This document shows, piece by piece, positions 44,213 through 53,666 of a DNA stretch of 64,000 nucleotides. Origin of the DNA: Putridiphycobacter sp045110285. GTDB lineage: Bacteria > Bacteroidota > Bacteroidia > Flavobacteriales_D > Crocinitomicaceae. Position 1 is the stretch's first letter; each line of letters starts with the position of its first letter. The translations under genes were made by a program, and so were the position numbers. The DNA is taken from NCBI GenBank assembly GCA_045110285.1, contig JBGCGA010000013.1, positions 1 through 64,000 of the forward strand, written 5' to 3'. The notes under the pieces are model-generated. The model saw nothing but the letters and a program-made list of their open reading frames with translations, was not told where the DNA came from and ran no database searches.

Positions 44213-44650
44213 ATGAAAAATTCTATTTATATCTGTTTGGGTATTTTAGTTTTCAGTTGCAGTCAAACTGAGAATAAAAATAATTTAACAACTTCAAAAC
44301 CTGACCCTATTAGCAAAATTGATGATGCATTGATTGATTCAATTATCACTGTTTTAGACTCTAATTCAGTGGAAGACTATGAAGAAAATGAGGAATTAGC
44401 ACAAAAAGAGGTTATTGAAAAAGTATACGGCAAACAATGGGACTTTTGTGACTGCATTCAAAAAACAGATTCTATTCAAAAAGCAATTGATAATGTGGCT
44501 GAAATCAGTGATTCAGATTTTGATAAAATTATGAATCGATTTGATGAAATTGACCAGCATTGCAAGGCCATCATAACAAGCCCAAACACAACCCCGGAAG
44601 AGCGAAAAGCACATGAGCGAAAAGTAAAAAAGTGCTTAAAAAAATTGTAG
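44213..44650 (+). CDS. Small lipoprotein with a conserved Cys pattern
   Basis: A 145-residue lipoprotein (lipobox VFSC, Cys16). After an Asp/Ser-rich linker comes a helical part with QWDFCDCIQKTDSIQKA, then QHCKAI and a final KKCLKKL, so four Cys with C-x-C spacing. This CDC...HC...C layout is one I recall from small Flavobacteriia proteins; a role in binding a metal or in a disulfide fold is plausible but unproved. It is divergent from the DUF4294 gene with 87 bases between the starts. It is followed by a hairpin terminator. Confidence 0.65.
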   Translation: MKNSIYICLGILVFSCSQTENKNNLTTSKPDPISKIDDALIDSIITVLDSNSVEDYEENEELAQKEVIEKVYGKQWDFCDCIQKTDSIQKAIDNVAEISDSDFDKIMNRFDEIDQHCKAIITSPNTTPEERKAHERKVKKCLKKL

Positions 44651-44686
44651 AAAAAAAAAAGACGTTTTAGATTAATCTAAAACGTC
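44651..44686. terminator. Perfect palindromic terminator between convergent genes
   Basis: GACGTTTTAGAT at 44661-44672 and its exact complement ATCTAAAACGTC at 44675-44686, separated by TA, with a run of ten A immediately upstream. On the minus strand this is a 12-bp stem followed by ten T, an excellent terminator for the gene ending at 44718. On the plus strand the T-run is missing, so it works mainly in the minus direction. Confidence 0.8.
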
Positions 44687-44717
44687 CTGTCTAATTATTT
44701 CTAAGTTGACTTTGCTT

Positions 44718-45149
44718 CTATGCCGGAAAAGCAATTACAGTCTCTTCATTGGCTTTTTCAGGCTCAACCTTAATAATACCATTACCAATCAAAGAATCTT
44801 CGTCACCTGCAGCATTCAATAAAAACACCTCAATGTCTAACACTGCGTAACCTGCCTGGCCTAAATTAAATTTGTCAGTGTAATCAAAAAACGCCTTACC
44901 TTCAAAGTCTGTCTCAACTACCACTTCCCATATTGTATCTAAAGCATTTGAATTTACTTTATTTCCTTCATCATCAAGCGTAGGTGTTCCAAATAATCTA
45001 ACATCAGCAAATTCAACAATATTTCCAGCTGTATCAATCACTGAAATAGTTGCTGTTGTTGGTTGCTCTTTTTTGCATGAATTTAATCCAACAATAACGA
45101 ATAATAAAAAGGTTGCCGATAATGCGGTTTTTAAAAGAAATCTATTCAT
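44718..45149 (-). CDS. Small exported lipoprotein, beta-rich
   Basis: A 143-residue lipoprotein (lipobox LNSC, Cys25). The mature part starts KKEQPTTATISVIDTAGNIVEFADVRL, a beta-sandwich-like segment similar to carboxypeptidase-regulatory folds. It then has DTIWEVVVETDFEGKAFFDY, which carries a 'later-strand' F-D-Y motif, and ends in VEPEKANEETVIAFPA. I do not recognise a named family. A strong promoter element and a strong terminator flank it, so it is a single-gene transcript. Confidence 0.65.
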   Translation of the reverse strand: MNRFLLKTALSATFLLFVIVGLNSCKKEQPTTATISVIDTAGNIVEFADVRLFGTPTLDDEGNKVNSNALDTIWEVVVETDFEGKAFFDYTDKFNLGQAGYAVLDIEVFLLNAAGDEDSLIGNGIIKVEPEKANEETVIAFPA

Positions 45150-45199
45150 AATTTTCGATTTTTATCTGTAATTTCGCTGTGCTATTATGCGAAAAGAAA

Positions 45200-45207
45200 C
45201 AAATATA
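45200..45207 (-). promoter_or_regulatory. Candidate -7 promoter element
   Basis: TATATTTG on the minus strand, an exact TAnnTTTG match, 50 bases upstream of the start at 45149. Confidence 0.45.
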
Positions 45208-45274
45208 TAGTTTTGATTTGAATTGTGTTATTATAGCATAAACAATTTTATACCCCATTTAGTTACACCCATCA

Positions 45275-46309
45275 ATGGATTTAAAGGAAAAAATAAAACA
45301 CTTAAGCCAAGAAATTTCGGATTTCAAGATACAATCAAAGGATGATTTAGAGCGATTTCGAATCAAATACCTCGGTTCAAAAGGTAATTTAAAACTTCTT
45401 TATCAAGACCTTAAGTGGGTAAGCAGTGATTTAAAGCGTGAGTTTGGACAATTAATAAATGGCGTAAAAGTTTCGACTGAGGAGAAATTTTCAGAATTCA
45501 AAAATAAAATTGAATCAAACTCAACTTCCAGGAGCTATAGCAATATTGATTTGAGTCGCCCGAGTGATTCTAAGCCTTTAGGTGCTAGGCATCCACTAGC
45601 AATTGTTAAAAATGAAATTATTGATATTTTTAAACGAATAGGATTTACGGTTTCAGAAGGGCCTGAAATTGAGGATGACTGGCATAATTTTTCTGCTTTA
45701 AATTTTCCGCCAGAGCATCCAGCAAGAGATATGCAAGATACTTTTTTCATTGAAACGGGCGAAAACGAAATGGCGCTTCGAACTCATACTTCTTCTGTTC
45801 AAGTACGTGTAATGGAGAATGAAAAGCCGCCGATAAGAACGATAAGCCCCGGAAGAGTATATAGAAACGAAGCCATTTCTGCAAGAGCACATTGCTTTTT
45901 TCACCAAGTGGAAGGATTGTATATTGATAAAGATGTTTCATTTGCAGATTTGAAACAAACCCTACTTTATTTCGCTCAAGAAATGTTTGGCGAAAAGGCT
46001 GAAATAAGATTGAGACCCTCTTATTTCCCTTTTACAGAACCTTCAGCAGAGGTGGATGTTTCATGCACAATATGCAATGCAAAAGGATGTAATGTCTGCA
46101 AGTATACAGGCTGGTTAGAAATATTAGGCTGTGGGATGGTAGATACAAATGTATTGGAAGCAGCCAATATTGACACTAAAGAGTATTCAGGCTATGCATT
46201 TGGAATGGGAATTGAAAGAATTGCTCAATTAAAATATAGGGTGAATGATTTGCGCTTGTATTCAGAAAATGACGTGCGTTTTTTATCTCAATTTAAATCG
46301 GCTTATTAA
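45275..46309 (+). CDS. pheS: Phenylalanine-tRNA ligase alpha subunit
   Basis: A 344-residue class II aminoacyl-tRNA synthetase subunit that charges tRNA-Phe together with PheT, which is not in the window. The N-terminal coiled coil covers residues 1-80 and includes RFRIKYLGSKGNLK. Motif 2 is seen in RTHTSSVQVR and GRVYRNEAISARAHCFFHQVEGLYID. The Cys-rich insertion C-x2-C-x4-C-x2-C (CTICNAKGCNVCKYTGWLEI) is intact, and motif 3 is GYAFGMGIERIAQLKYR. The response-regulator gene begins with its A overlapping the stop (TAATG). Confidence 0.96.
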   Translation: MDLKEKIKHLSQEISDFKIQSKDDLERFRIKYLGSKGNLKLLYQDLKWVSSDLKREFGQLINGVKVSTEEKFSEFKNKIESNSTSRSYSNIDLSRPSDSKPLGARHPLAIVKNEIIDIFKRIGFTVSEGPEIEDDWHNFSALNFPPEHPARDMQDTFFIETGENEMALRTHTSSVQVRVMENEKPPIRTISPGRVYRNEAISARAHCFFHQVEGLYIDKDVSFADLKQTLLYFAQEMFGEKAEIRLRPSYFPFTEPSAEVDVSCTICNAKGCNVCKYTGWLEILGCGMVDTNVLEAANIDTKEYSGYAFGMGIERIAQLKYRVNDLRLYSENDVRFLSQFKSAY

Positions 46310-47034
46310 TGATAAAGGCTGTAATTATAGATGATATTCCTGAGGCAATTCAAGTGCTGTCAACTGATATCAAAACATATTGCTCGAATATAGAAATTAT
46401 TGGAAACGCAAATGGCGTTGTGTCAGGTGCTAAGCTAATAAAATCGTTACAACCAGACCTCGTATTTTTAGATATTCAAATGCCTGATGGCAGTGGGTTT
46501 GATTTATTAGAAATACTTGATGACACTAATTTTAAGTTGATTTTTACTACTGCATCTGATGAATTTGCGATTAAAGCCTTTAAATTTTCGGCAATCGATT
46601 ATCTGTTAAAACCTATTGATCCTGATGATTTAATTCAAGCTGTTAGTAAAATTGACTCACAAATTAACCCTACTGAAAGGTTAGAGCTTTTAAAAACAAA
46701 TTTGGACACGCCAAAAAAACTGGCTTTAAATACGGTCGATAAAATTCACATAGTTGATGTAAAAGATATAATAAGACTAGAATCTAATATCAATTATACT
46801 AAATTCTATTTTAAAGATAACAGTAAACTACTGGTCACCAAAACTCTGAAAGAATTTGATAAATTGCTAAGTGAACACGGATTTATTCGCGTCCACCAAT
46901 CACACCTTATCGCCAAAAATCAAATTAAAGCATTTTTGAAGCAAAATGGTGAAATTCAATTAAAAGACGACAGCAGAATTCCTGTTTCTACCAGAAAGAA
47001 AACAATTTTGATGGAAATGATTTCAAAGTTATAA
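46309..47034 (+). CDS. LytTR-family response regulator
   Basis: A 241-residue two-component regulator. The receiver domain (1-120) has the acidic pair in DDIPEA, the phospho-acceptor Asp in VFLDIQMPDGSGF and the Lys in YLLKPIDPDD. The LytTR DNA-binding domain (about 140-240) shows IVDVKDIIRLESNINYTKFYF and FIRVHQSHLIAKNQI. No sensor kinase lies next to it, so it is an orphan here; LytS-type partners are often elsewhere in Bacteroidota genomes. It overlaps the pheS stop, and the glutaminyl cyclase gene starts one base after its own stop. Confidence 0.92.
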   Translation: MIKAVIIDDIPEAIQVLSTDIKTYCSNIEIIGNANGVVSGAKLIKSLQPDLVFLDIQMPDGSGFDLLEILDDTNFKLIFTTASDEFAIKAFKFSAIDYLLKPIDPDDLIQAVSKIDSQINPTERLELLKTNLDTPKKLALNTVDKIHIVDVKDIIRLESNINYTKFYFKDNSKLLVTKTLKEFDKLLSEHGFIRVHQSHLIAKNQIKAFLKQNGEIQLKDDSRIPVSTRKKTILMEMISKL

Positions 47035-47035
47035 C

Positions 47036-48112
47036 ATGAAGGATATTTTAAAATATTTACTACTTGTATCGATTATCACCTTAATGGTAGCAGGATGTAG
47101 AACTGAAAAGAAAAAAAACAAAGATAGAAAACCAAGTGTTGCTTTAAAAGTAAAGTCTCCTTCACGAGATGCCTCATTTACAGTTGGTGATGATATTAAA
47201 GTTGAAATTGAAATACTTGATTCTACCAATGTAAAAAATTTGACTGTCACGTTTGACGAATTAATAATTCAAGAAAATTTAGATCCAGTTTCTCAAACAG
47301 TGACCATTAATACAGAGGACATGTGGGTCGGATATTCAACTGTGCACATTAGCTATAATGACATGGAAGGAAAAGCTAGGAAAGCGACGAGAAATGTTAT
47401 TTTATTTTCAGACATAGTACCTGAACAAAAAATTGCCTCAATAGTTAAAACCTATCCTCACAGCACAAACTCTTATACACAGGGACTTGAATTTTATAAA
47501 GGAAATCTATTCGAAAGCACTGGATCTGGAGATGGTAATAAATCATTTATTGCCACAGTTGACTTAAATTCGGGAAAGCACCTAAAATATAAAGAACTCG
47601 ACAATCCTGGATATTTTGGAGAAGGTATCACCATTTTAAATGACACCATATATCAATTGACTTGGCAAGCTCAGCGGTGTTTTGTTTATGATCTTGACTT
47701 CAACTATATTAAAACATTTGAATACCAGGGAGACGGTTGGGGATTAACAAATGACGGAACCTCCCTAATTATGTCGAACGGCAGCTCGCGCATTGCTTGG
47801 CGCAACCCCACAACTTTTGAAATTGAAAGAGAAATTGATGTTTTTGGAAACCAAAAAGAAGTGAATCAGCTGAATGAATTAGAGTTAATCAATGGTGACT
47901 TATGGTGTAATGTTTATCAATCGAATTATTTAGTACAAGTTGAAATTAATACTGGAAAAGTTTTATCATATATTGATTGTGCAGGAATTGCTTTTGAAGG
48001 TAGGGATCAGTATTCCAATGTTTTGAATGGAATTGCCTATGATGCCGCTAATGAAAAATTATATCTAACAGGTAAGCTGTGGCCAAAATTGTTTGAAGTA
48101 AAAATTGATTAA
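47036..48112 (+). CDS. Glutaminyl-peptide cyclotransferase (bacterial/plant type), lipoprotein
   Basis: A 358-residue lipoprotein (lipobox VAGC, Cys about 21). An Ig-like domain (about 30-125, KPSVALKVKSPSRD) precedes a five-bladed beta-propeller with the glutamine cyclotransferase pattern: YPHSTNSYTQGLEF, YFGEGITIL, YQLTWQAQ, NDGTSLIMSNGS, LNELELINGDLWCNVY and FEGRDQYSNVLNGIAYD. This enzyme converts N-terminal Gln to pyroglutamate. A periplasmic location fits, because many exported proteins here would begin with Gln after signal peptide cleavage. It overlaps rsmI by one base. Confidence 0.9.
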   Translation: MKDILKYLLLVSIITLMVAGCRTEKKKNKDRKPSVALKVKSPSRDASFTVGDDIKVEIEILDSTNVKNLTVTFDELIIQENLDPVSQTVTINTEDMWVGYSTVHISYNDMEGKARKATRNVILFSDIVPEQKIASIVKTYPHSTNSYTQGLEFYKGNLFESTGSGDGNKSFIATVDLNSGKHLKYKELDNPGYFGEGITILNDTIYQLTWQAQRCFVYDLDFNYIKTFEYQGDGWGLTNDGTSLIMSNGSSRIAWRNPTTFEIEREIDVFGNQKEVNQLNELELINGDLWCNVYQSNYLVQVEINTGKVLSYIDCAGIAFEGRDQYSNVLNGIAYDAANEKLYLTGKLWPKLFEVKID

Positions 48113-48786
48113 TGGGAAAGCTTTTTGTAGTACCTACTCCAATTGGAAATTTGGAAGATATGACTTTTAGAGCCATCCGAGTTTTAAAGGAAGTGGATGC
48201 TATTTTAGCGGAAGATACCAGAGTCACGGGTAAATTACTCAATCACTACGAAATATCGAATAAATTAATTGCTCACCATATGAACAATGAGCACAAAACA
48301 ATTGATAGATTAGTTGAAGAATTGCAATCAGGATTAAATTACGCAGTTGTTACAGATGCTGGAACTCCAGCTATTTCCGACCCAGGTTTTTTATTGGTGC
48401 GTGCTTGCGTTGAAGCCGACATTGAAGTTGATTGTTTACCTGGTGCTACAGCATTTGTACCTGCTATAGTGAATAGTGGATTTCCTTGCGAGAAATTTAA
48501 TTACATTGGATTTTTACCGCATAAAAAAGGACGAGAAACCATTGCAAAAATGCTTGAAACCTCAGATAGAACAACAGTGATGTATGAGTCTCCGCACCGA
48601 GTACTAAAAACATTAAAATTATTTGGTTCAATTTTTCAAGACAATCGACGAATCTCAATTTCACGTGAAATTTCTAAAAAATTCGAAGAAACCATACGTG
48701 GTACTGCGATAGAATTACTAGAACACTTTGAAAACAAACCTCCAAAAGGTGAATTCGTCATTGTAGTTGAAGGTAAAAACAAGTAG
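48112..48786 (+). CDS. rsmI: 16S rRNA (cytidine-1402-2'-O)-methyltransferase
   Basis: A 224-residue tetrapyrrole-methylase-fold enzyme that uses S-adenosylmethionine to methylate the ribose of C1402 in 16S rRNA. Characteristic segments are MGKLFVVPTPIGNLEDMTFRAIRVLKEVD, AEDTRVTGKLLNHYEI, VTDAGTPAISDPGFLLVRACV, CLPGATAFVPAIVNSGFP, FIGFLPHKKGRE and YESPHRVLKTL. It is slightly short, because the C-terminal DUF-like domain of E. coli RsmI is absent, as in other Bacteroidota. It shares the transcript of pheS, the regulator and the cyclase. Confidence 0.95.
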   Translation: MGKLFVVPTPIGNLEDMTFRAIRVLKEVDAILAEDTRVTGKLLNHYEISNKLIAHHMNNEHKTIDRLVEELQSGLNYAVVTDAGTPAISDPGFLLVRACVEADIEVDCLPGATAFVPAIVNSGFPCEKFNYIGFLPHKKGRETIAKMLETSDRTTVMYESPHRVLKTLKLFGSIFQDNRRISISREISKKFEETIRGTAIELLEHFENKPPKGEFVIVVEGKNK

Positions 48787-48869
48787 ATTTAAAAAAAGAA
48801 TTGCGAATTATTTGATAAATGAGTTCGTTATACTTGAACTCATGCTTAGACTTTAAAAAAAATACACAA

Positions 48870-49892
48870 ATGAAAGCCATATATTTAATTCAAAAGGGAG
48901 CTGCAAACAAGGCTTTTGAAATTAGGGATACAAAAAAACCGATTGTAAAAGCAAAAGATGACATTTTAATCAAAGTGGAAGCTTTTGGTTTAAATTATGC
49001 AGATGTAATGGCTCGGCATGGAAATTATAAGGAAGCACCACCTTTTCCAGCAATTATGGGTTATGAAGTGGTTGGTGTGGTTGAAGCCGTGAATTCAGAT
49101 GAAAACGCCTTTTTAGTTGGTAAACGGGTCGTTGGATTTACACGTTTTGGAGGATACGCTGAATTTGCTCTTTCTAAAGATTTTGGAGTAACCGTAATTG
49201 ACGATATGAATGCTGGAACAGCATTATGTATTGCCACTCAATATGTGACCGCGTACTATATGGCCTTTGTTAGTACTAATTTGTATTCAGGTGACAATGT
49301 TTTAGTGCATGCAGGAGCTGGCGGAGTTGGTACTGCATTAATTCAACTTTGTAAACTAAAAGGCTGCACTGTTTTTGCGACAGCAGGTTCTGACGAAAAA
49401 ATCGAATATGTTAAACAACAGGGAGCAGATTTTGGTATTAACTATAAAGCAGTCGACTATGAAAAAACAGCACATGACTTGTTGAAAAATGAAAGGCTTG
49501 ACGCAACATTTAATCCAATTGCTGGCTCAACTTTCAAGAAAGACTTTAATTTAATTGGTTCCGGCGGACGAGTGATTTTATTTGGTGGTTCTGAATTGTC
49601 TGGAAAAAAATGGGGACCACTATCTGGTTTAAATTTTGTTCGAAAAATGGGCTTCAGATTAGCTATAGGACTAATGATGCGCTCGAAAAGCATTATTGGA
49701 GTTAATATGTTAAAGATTGGAGACAACAAGCCACAAATGCTTCATTATTGCTTAACAGAAGTGACCAAGTTAATTAAAGATGGCAAGCTGAAACCTCATG
49801 TAGGCGCCATATTTTCCGCCAGTGAAATAGCAGAAGCTCATACAATGCTTGAGAATAGACAATCGATAGGTAAAGTGATTGTCAAGTGGTAA
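48870..49892 (+). CDS. Zinc-type quinone oxidoreductase/alcohol dehydrogenase family
   Basis: I choose the ATG at 48870 (MKAIYLIQKGAANKAFE); a frame from 48819 adds 17 residues without family similarity. The 340-residue medium-chain dehydrogenase has the GroES-like N-domain (KAKDDILIKVEAFGLNYADVMAR, then PAIMGYEVVG). The NADPH-binding Rossmann domain follows, with VLVHAGAGGVGTALIQLCK. The Cys ligands for catalytic zinc are absent, as in the quinone oxidoreductase/VAT-1 group. The C-terminus ends in SIGKVIVKW. Its function is reduction of quinones or enones. Confidence 0.88.
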   Translation: MKAIYLIQKGAANKAFEIRDTKKPIVKAKDDILIKVEAFGLNYADVMARHGNYKEAPPFPAIMGYEVVGVVEAVNSDENAFLVGKRVVGFTRFGGYAEFALSKDFGVTVIDDMNAGTALCIATQYVTAYYMAFVSTNLYSGDNVLVHAGAGGVGTALIQLCKLKGCTVFATAGSDEKIEYVKQQGADFGINYKAVDYEKTAHDLLKNERLDATFNPIAGSTFKKDFNLIGSGGRVILFGGSELSGKKWGPLSGLNFVRKMGFRLAIGLMMRSKSIIGVNMLKIGDNKPQMLHYCLTEVTKLIKDGKLKPHVGAIFSASEIAEAHTMLENRQSIGKVIVKW

Positions 49893-50054
49893 AAAAAAGC
49901 AAAGATTCATGAGTAATTTGCAACTAACAGGGCAGATTTAGTTTTTTTTATTTTTTAGGACTTCAAGTCAGCACTGTTTTCGTTTAGAAATTTGCTAATC
50001 AATTTGTGCTAATTTCATTATCTTTAACAAATACCTTAATTTTAAACCAATTTC

Positions 50055-53000
50055 ATGATACAACCACTACTCAAAACTACCTTTCTCGTTTTTGTTTTAT
50101 TATTTTCATTCACCGCAAAAACTATAGCTCAAAATACCTTGCCGCTGCTTTTCAAGTCTGGTCAAGTAGATTTAAGCAAAAATCTAGAAACCTCAAAAAA
50201 ATCATTTGAGTCTGCACGCCTTAATTCAAACAATGACAACTATAGAATCATACAATTCGCACAAATTCCATCAACAGAAATAAAAAAAGAGTTGAAAACA
50301 GCTGGAATTGAACTTTTGAACTATGTCCCAAAAAACGCTTACTACGCAAAAATTAGTAAATCAGCAGATTGGAGCATTCTTGAAAACAGCAATGTATACA
50401 GTGTTACTGAAATAAAAAATGAGTACAAGCTATCAAAAGATTTCGCAGCAAAAAAATATAATGATTGGGCAGTGAGTAGCGGAAATTATATCAGTGTAAA
50501 TGCAGTTTTCTTCGCCACCGTAACAAAAGAAAAAGCGCAACTAATCCTCAGCAAACTAGAAGTACAAAATTTGACGATTAATGATGTGAAAATTGCAAGC
50601 TTTAAAGTTAAAATCGATCAACTCAACGAGCTATTTGCCTTACCAATTTTCTATTACTTCGAACAAATTGATCCTCCAAGCGAGCCTGAAAACTTAAGAG
50701 AAACAACTAACCACAGAGGAAATAATTTAGCCACAGCTTATACAAATGGTTTAAAACTTGACGGAACAGGTGTAACAGTAATGTTGCAAGACAATAGTAG
50801 GCTCGACGATCATATTGATTATACGGGTCGTTTTTTCAATAACGCTTCAGCTACTAATAGTGGCGATCACGGAGAGCATTGTGGTGGTACCATTGCGGGA
50901 GCAGGAAATTTAGATCCTACGGCAAGAGGAATGGCATTTGGAGCTGAAGTATTGGTTTACAGTCCGACAGATGCCAATTATAACAGTGTCCCCAATTTAG
51001 TAGTGAATAGCAATTTAACCATTACTTCAAAAAGTTACGGTGGTGGCTTAAATGCTGGATACAATACTATAGCCAGTACCCTTGATCAACAAGTTAGAAA
51101 CTACCCTTCTTTAATCCATGTATTCTCTGCAGGTAATTCAAATAATTCAGGAAATACTGCGGCAGGCGGACAATGGTTTAATATTACGGGTGGACACAAA
51201 TCGGCAAAAAATGTTTTAGCAGTTGGCAATGTTTTATTTAGTGATGGAATTGCAGGCTCAAGCAGTAGAGGCCCAAGTGAAGATGGAAGAATAAAGCCAG
51301 ATATTTGTGCTGTTGGTACAAGTGTATTTTCAACTGTTGATCCGAATAATTATGACACAAAAACAGGAACATCAATGGCTTGTCCTGGTGTTGCAGGCAC
51401 TTTAGCTCAATTATATCAAGGTTATAAAGAACTTAATGGCGGACAGAATCCTGATGCGGCCCTCATGAAAGGATCTATTTTAAACACAGCGGACGACCTT
51501 GGGAATGTTGGTCCAGACTATATTTATGGTTGGGGAAGAATCAACGCTAGACGTGCATACCAAGTGATTAGAGATAACCAGTACTTTACTGATGAAATTT
51601 CTCAAGGAAATAATTTACAACATAATATTATAGTGCCAGCTGGAATATCTCAAGTAAAAGTAATGGTTTATTGGTCAGATTATGAAGCCTCAATAACTGC
51701 AAGTCAAGCATTAGTGAATGATATAAATATGACGATTACTGACCCAACAGGCGGAATTAATTTACCATGGGTTTTAAATAACACAGCAAATTCAGTACTC
51801 TTAAATACTCCTGCAATTAATGCCGTTGATGATGACAATAACATGGAACAGATTGTAATTGACAATCCTACAGCTGGAAATTATATAGTAGATCTTGAAG
51901 GGTTTTCTATTCCGTTCGGACCACAAAAGTACTTTGTAGTATATGAGTATTTAACTGATGATGTTGTTTTAACCTATCCTATTGGAGGAGAAAGTTTTGA
52001 CCCAACTAAAACCGAGATAGTCCGTTGGGATGCGCTGCACAATAATGGCACATTTGCACTTGAATATTCTGAAGATAACGGTGTAAACTGGACTATGATC
52101 AGCAATAATATTGCTGCCAATCGAAGATTTTTCTCTTGGAATGTACCTTCAATAGTATCAGGAAAAGTACTGATGAGAATTACTCGAAATAACTCAAGCA
52201 GTCAAAGCCATAAAGTATTTAGCATTATTGATGTGCCAACAGGTTTAGAAGTATTAACCGTATGCCCCGACTCGGCAACACTTACATGGGATCCTGTTGT
52301 TGGAGCAACATCATACGAAGTTAGCCTACTAGGTAGCCTGTATATGGATTCAGTTGGTGTTTCAACTACCAACACAATAACAATTCCTCATTCGTCTGCA
52401 GATGATTTTTGGTGGAGTGTTAAGGCTATTGGCCCCGATAGCACAATAGGTAGAAGAGCAATCGCTGAATACCAGTCTTCAGGAATATTTAATTGTATTT
52501 TAGATACGGATGTGAAACTTTATGATCCTCAATTTTTAAATGGAAGAACAATTCTAAGTTGTATGGAGCCAGATGCTATTGAAATTGGAATTACACTTGT
52601 GAACAGAGGCACTACCCCTCTTTCTAATATTCCGGTGAGTTATGAACTAAATGGTGCGAATACAACTAACGAAATTTATACTGGAACCATTCAACCATTA
52701 GATAGCTTTTATTACAGTTTTAGCACCCAAATATCTGTTTCATTTGGTGTCAATAACCTTGAAATTTGGGCCAATTACCCAGGTGATCAAAATGCATTTA
52801 ATGATGAAATTACTTCAGTATTTACATACTCAAATGCCAGTCCTGAAACCCTTCCGTTTTTCGAAGATTTTGAAAGTTTTTCGCTGTGCAATACCAGCAG
52901 TGATTGTGAGATTGAAGTATGTCAGCTCGGAAATAATTTTATTAATTCTGCAAATGGATCGGTAGATGATATAGATTGGAGAACAAATGAAGGCATAACC

Positions 53001-53651
53001 CCATCTCAATCAACAGGTCCCTCAACAGATTATAATCCGGGAACAAACACGGGTAATTACTTATATCTTGAACCTTCTGCAACACCTATTTGCGCGCTCA
53101 AAGAGGCGCATTTGGTGACACCATGTATTGATTTGTCTGATGGAGGAATTTTAACTTTTGCTTACCATATGTACGGTGGAGATATGGGGGAACTACATGT
53201 TGATATTCTTGTAAATGGAACATGGATAAATGATATTATGCCAATGATTAGCGGAAATAGAGGAACATTTTGGAGAACAGAAGATATTAATTTAAATCCG
53301 TATGCAGGAAACATTGTAAATATTAGATTTAGGGGTATCACAGGTGATAATTTCCGAAGTGATTTAGCCATTGATGATATTAAAATTTCAAGTTCTTTAT
53401 CAGTTACTGAAAATAAGACAGGAGACTTTAAATTATTCCCTAATCCAAGTACTGGAGTGATTTATTATGAAACTGATGAGAGCGAAATTTCTAAAATTTC
53501 AGTTGTAGATGTTAATGGAAAAGTAGTTTACTCTAAAACTACTTATGATGGAAATGGAACGATTGACCTTTCGCATGTGTCCACTGGCTTTTACTTCGTG
53601 AAAATATTAATGGCCAATGAAAGTATAGTGAAGAAAATATTAGTTGAGTAA
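50055..53651 (+). CDS. Large secreted S8 peptidase with T9SS sorting domain
   Basis: A 1198-residue secreted subtilase. The signal peptide ends KTIA before Gln26, followed by a long prodomain (to about 215). The catalytic residues are Asp246 (VMLQDNSRLDDHID), His272 (DHGEHCGG) and Ser440 (GTSMACP), with oxyanion Asn361. A P-domain-like beta-sandwich (about 515-640), two Ig/FN3-like modules and a jelly-roll or MAM-like domain (about 940-1115, FFEDFESF) follow. The C-terminus is a T9SS type A sorting domain starting at LFPNPSTG. The motif around Asp is atypical (LQDN instead of VIDTG). The gene is convergent with htpG. Confidence 0.9.
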   Translation: MIQPLLKTTFLVFVLLFSFTAKTIAQNTLPLLFKSGQVDLSKNLETSKKSFESARLNSNNDNYRIIQFAQIPSTEIKKELKTAGIELLNYVPKNAYYAKISKSADWSILENSNVYSVTEIKNEYKLSKDFAAKKYNDWAVSSGNYISVNAVFFATVTKEKAQLILSKLEVQNLTINDVKIASFKVKIDQLNELFALPIFYYFEQIDPPSEPENLRETTNHRGNNLATAYTNGLKLDGTGVTVMLQDNSRLDDHIDYTGRFFNNASATNSGDHGEHCGGTIAGAGNLDPTARGMAFGAEVLVYSPTDANYNSVPNLVVNSNLTITSKSYGGGLNAGYNTIASTLDQQVRNYPSLIHVFSAGNSNNSGNTAAGGQWFNITGGHKSAKNVLAVGNVLFSDGIAGSSSRGPSEDGRIKPDICAVGTSVFSTVDPNNYDTKTGTSMACPGVAGTLAQLYQGYKELNGGQNPDAALMKGSILNTADDLGNVGPDYIYGWGRINARRAYQVIRDNQYFTDEISQGNNLQHNIIVPAGISQVKVMVYWSDYEASITASQALVNDINMTITDPTGGINLPWVLNNTANSVLLNTPAINAVDDDNNMEQIVIDNPTAGNYIVDLEGFSIPFGPQKYFVVYEYLTDDVVLTYPIGGESFDPTKTEIVRWDALHNNGTFALEYSEDNGVNWTMISNNIAANRRFFSWNVPSIVSGKVLMRITRNNSSSQSHKVFSIIDVPTGLEVLTVCPDSATLTWDPVVGATSYEVSLLGSLYMDSVGVSTTNTITIPHSSADDFWWSVKAIGPDSTIGRRAIAEYQSSGIFNCILDTDVKLYDPQFLNGRTILSCMEPDAIEIGITLVNRGTTPLSNIPVSYELNGANTTNEIYTGTIQPLDSFYYSFSTQISVSFGVNNLEIWANYPGDQNAFNDEITSVFTYSNASPETLPFFEDFESFSLCNTSSDCEIEVCQLGNNFINSANGSVDDIDWRTNEGITPSQSTGPSTDYNPGTNTGNYLYLEPSATPICALKEAHLVTPCIDLSDGGILTFAYHMYGGDMGELHVDILVNGTWINDIMPMISGNRGTFWRTEDINLNPYAGNIVNIRFRGITGDNFRSDLAIDDIKISSSLSVTENKTGDFKLFPNPSTGVIYYETDESEISKISVVDVNGKVVYSKTTYDGNGTIDLSHVSTGFYFVKILMANESIVKKILVE

Positions 53652-53666
53652 AATCAATTGCCAGCA

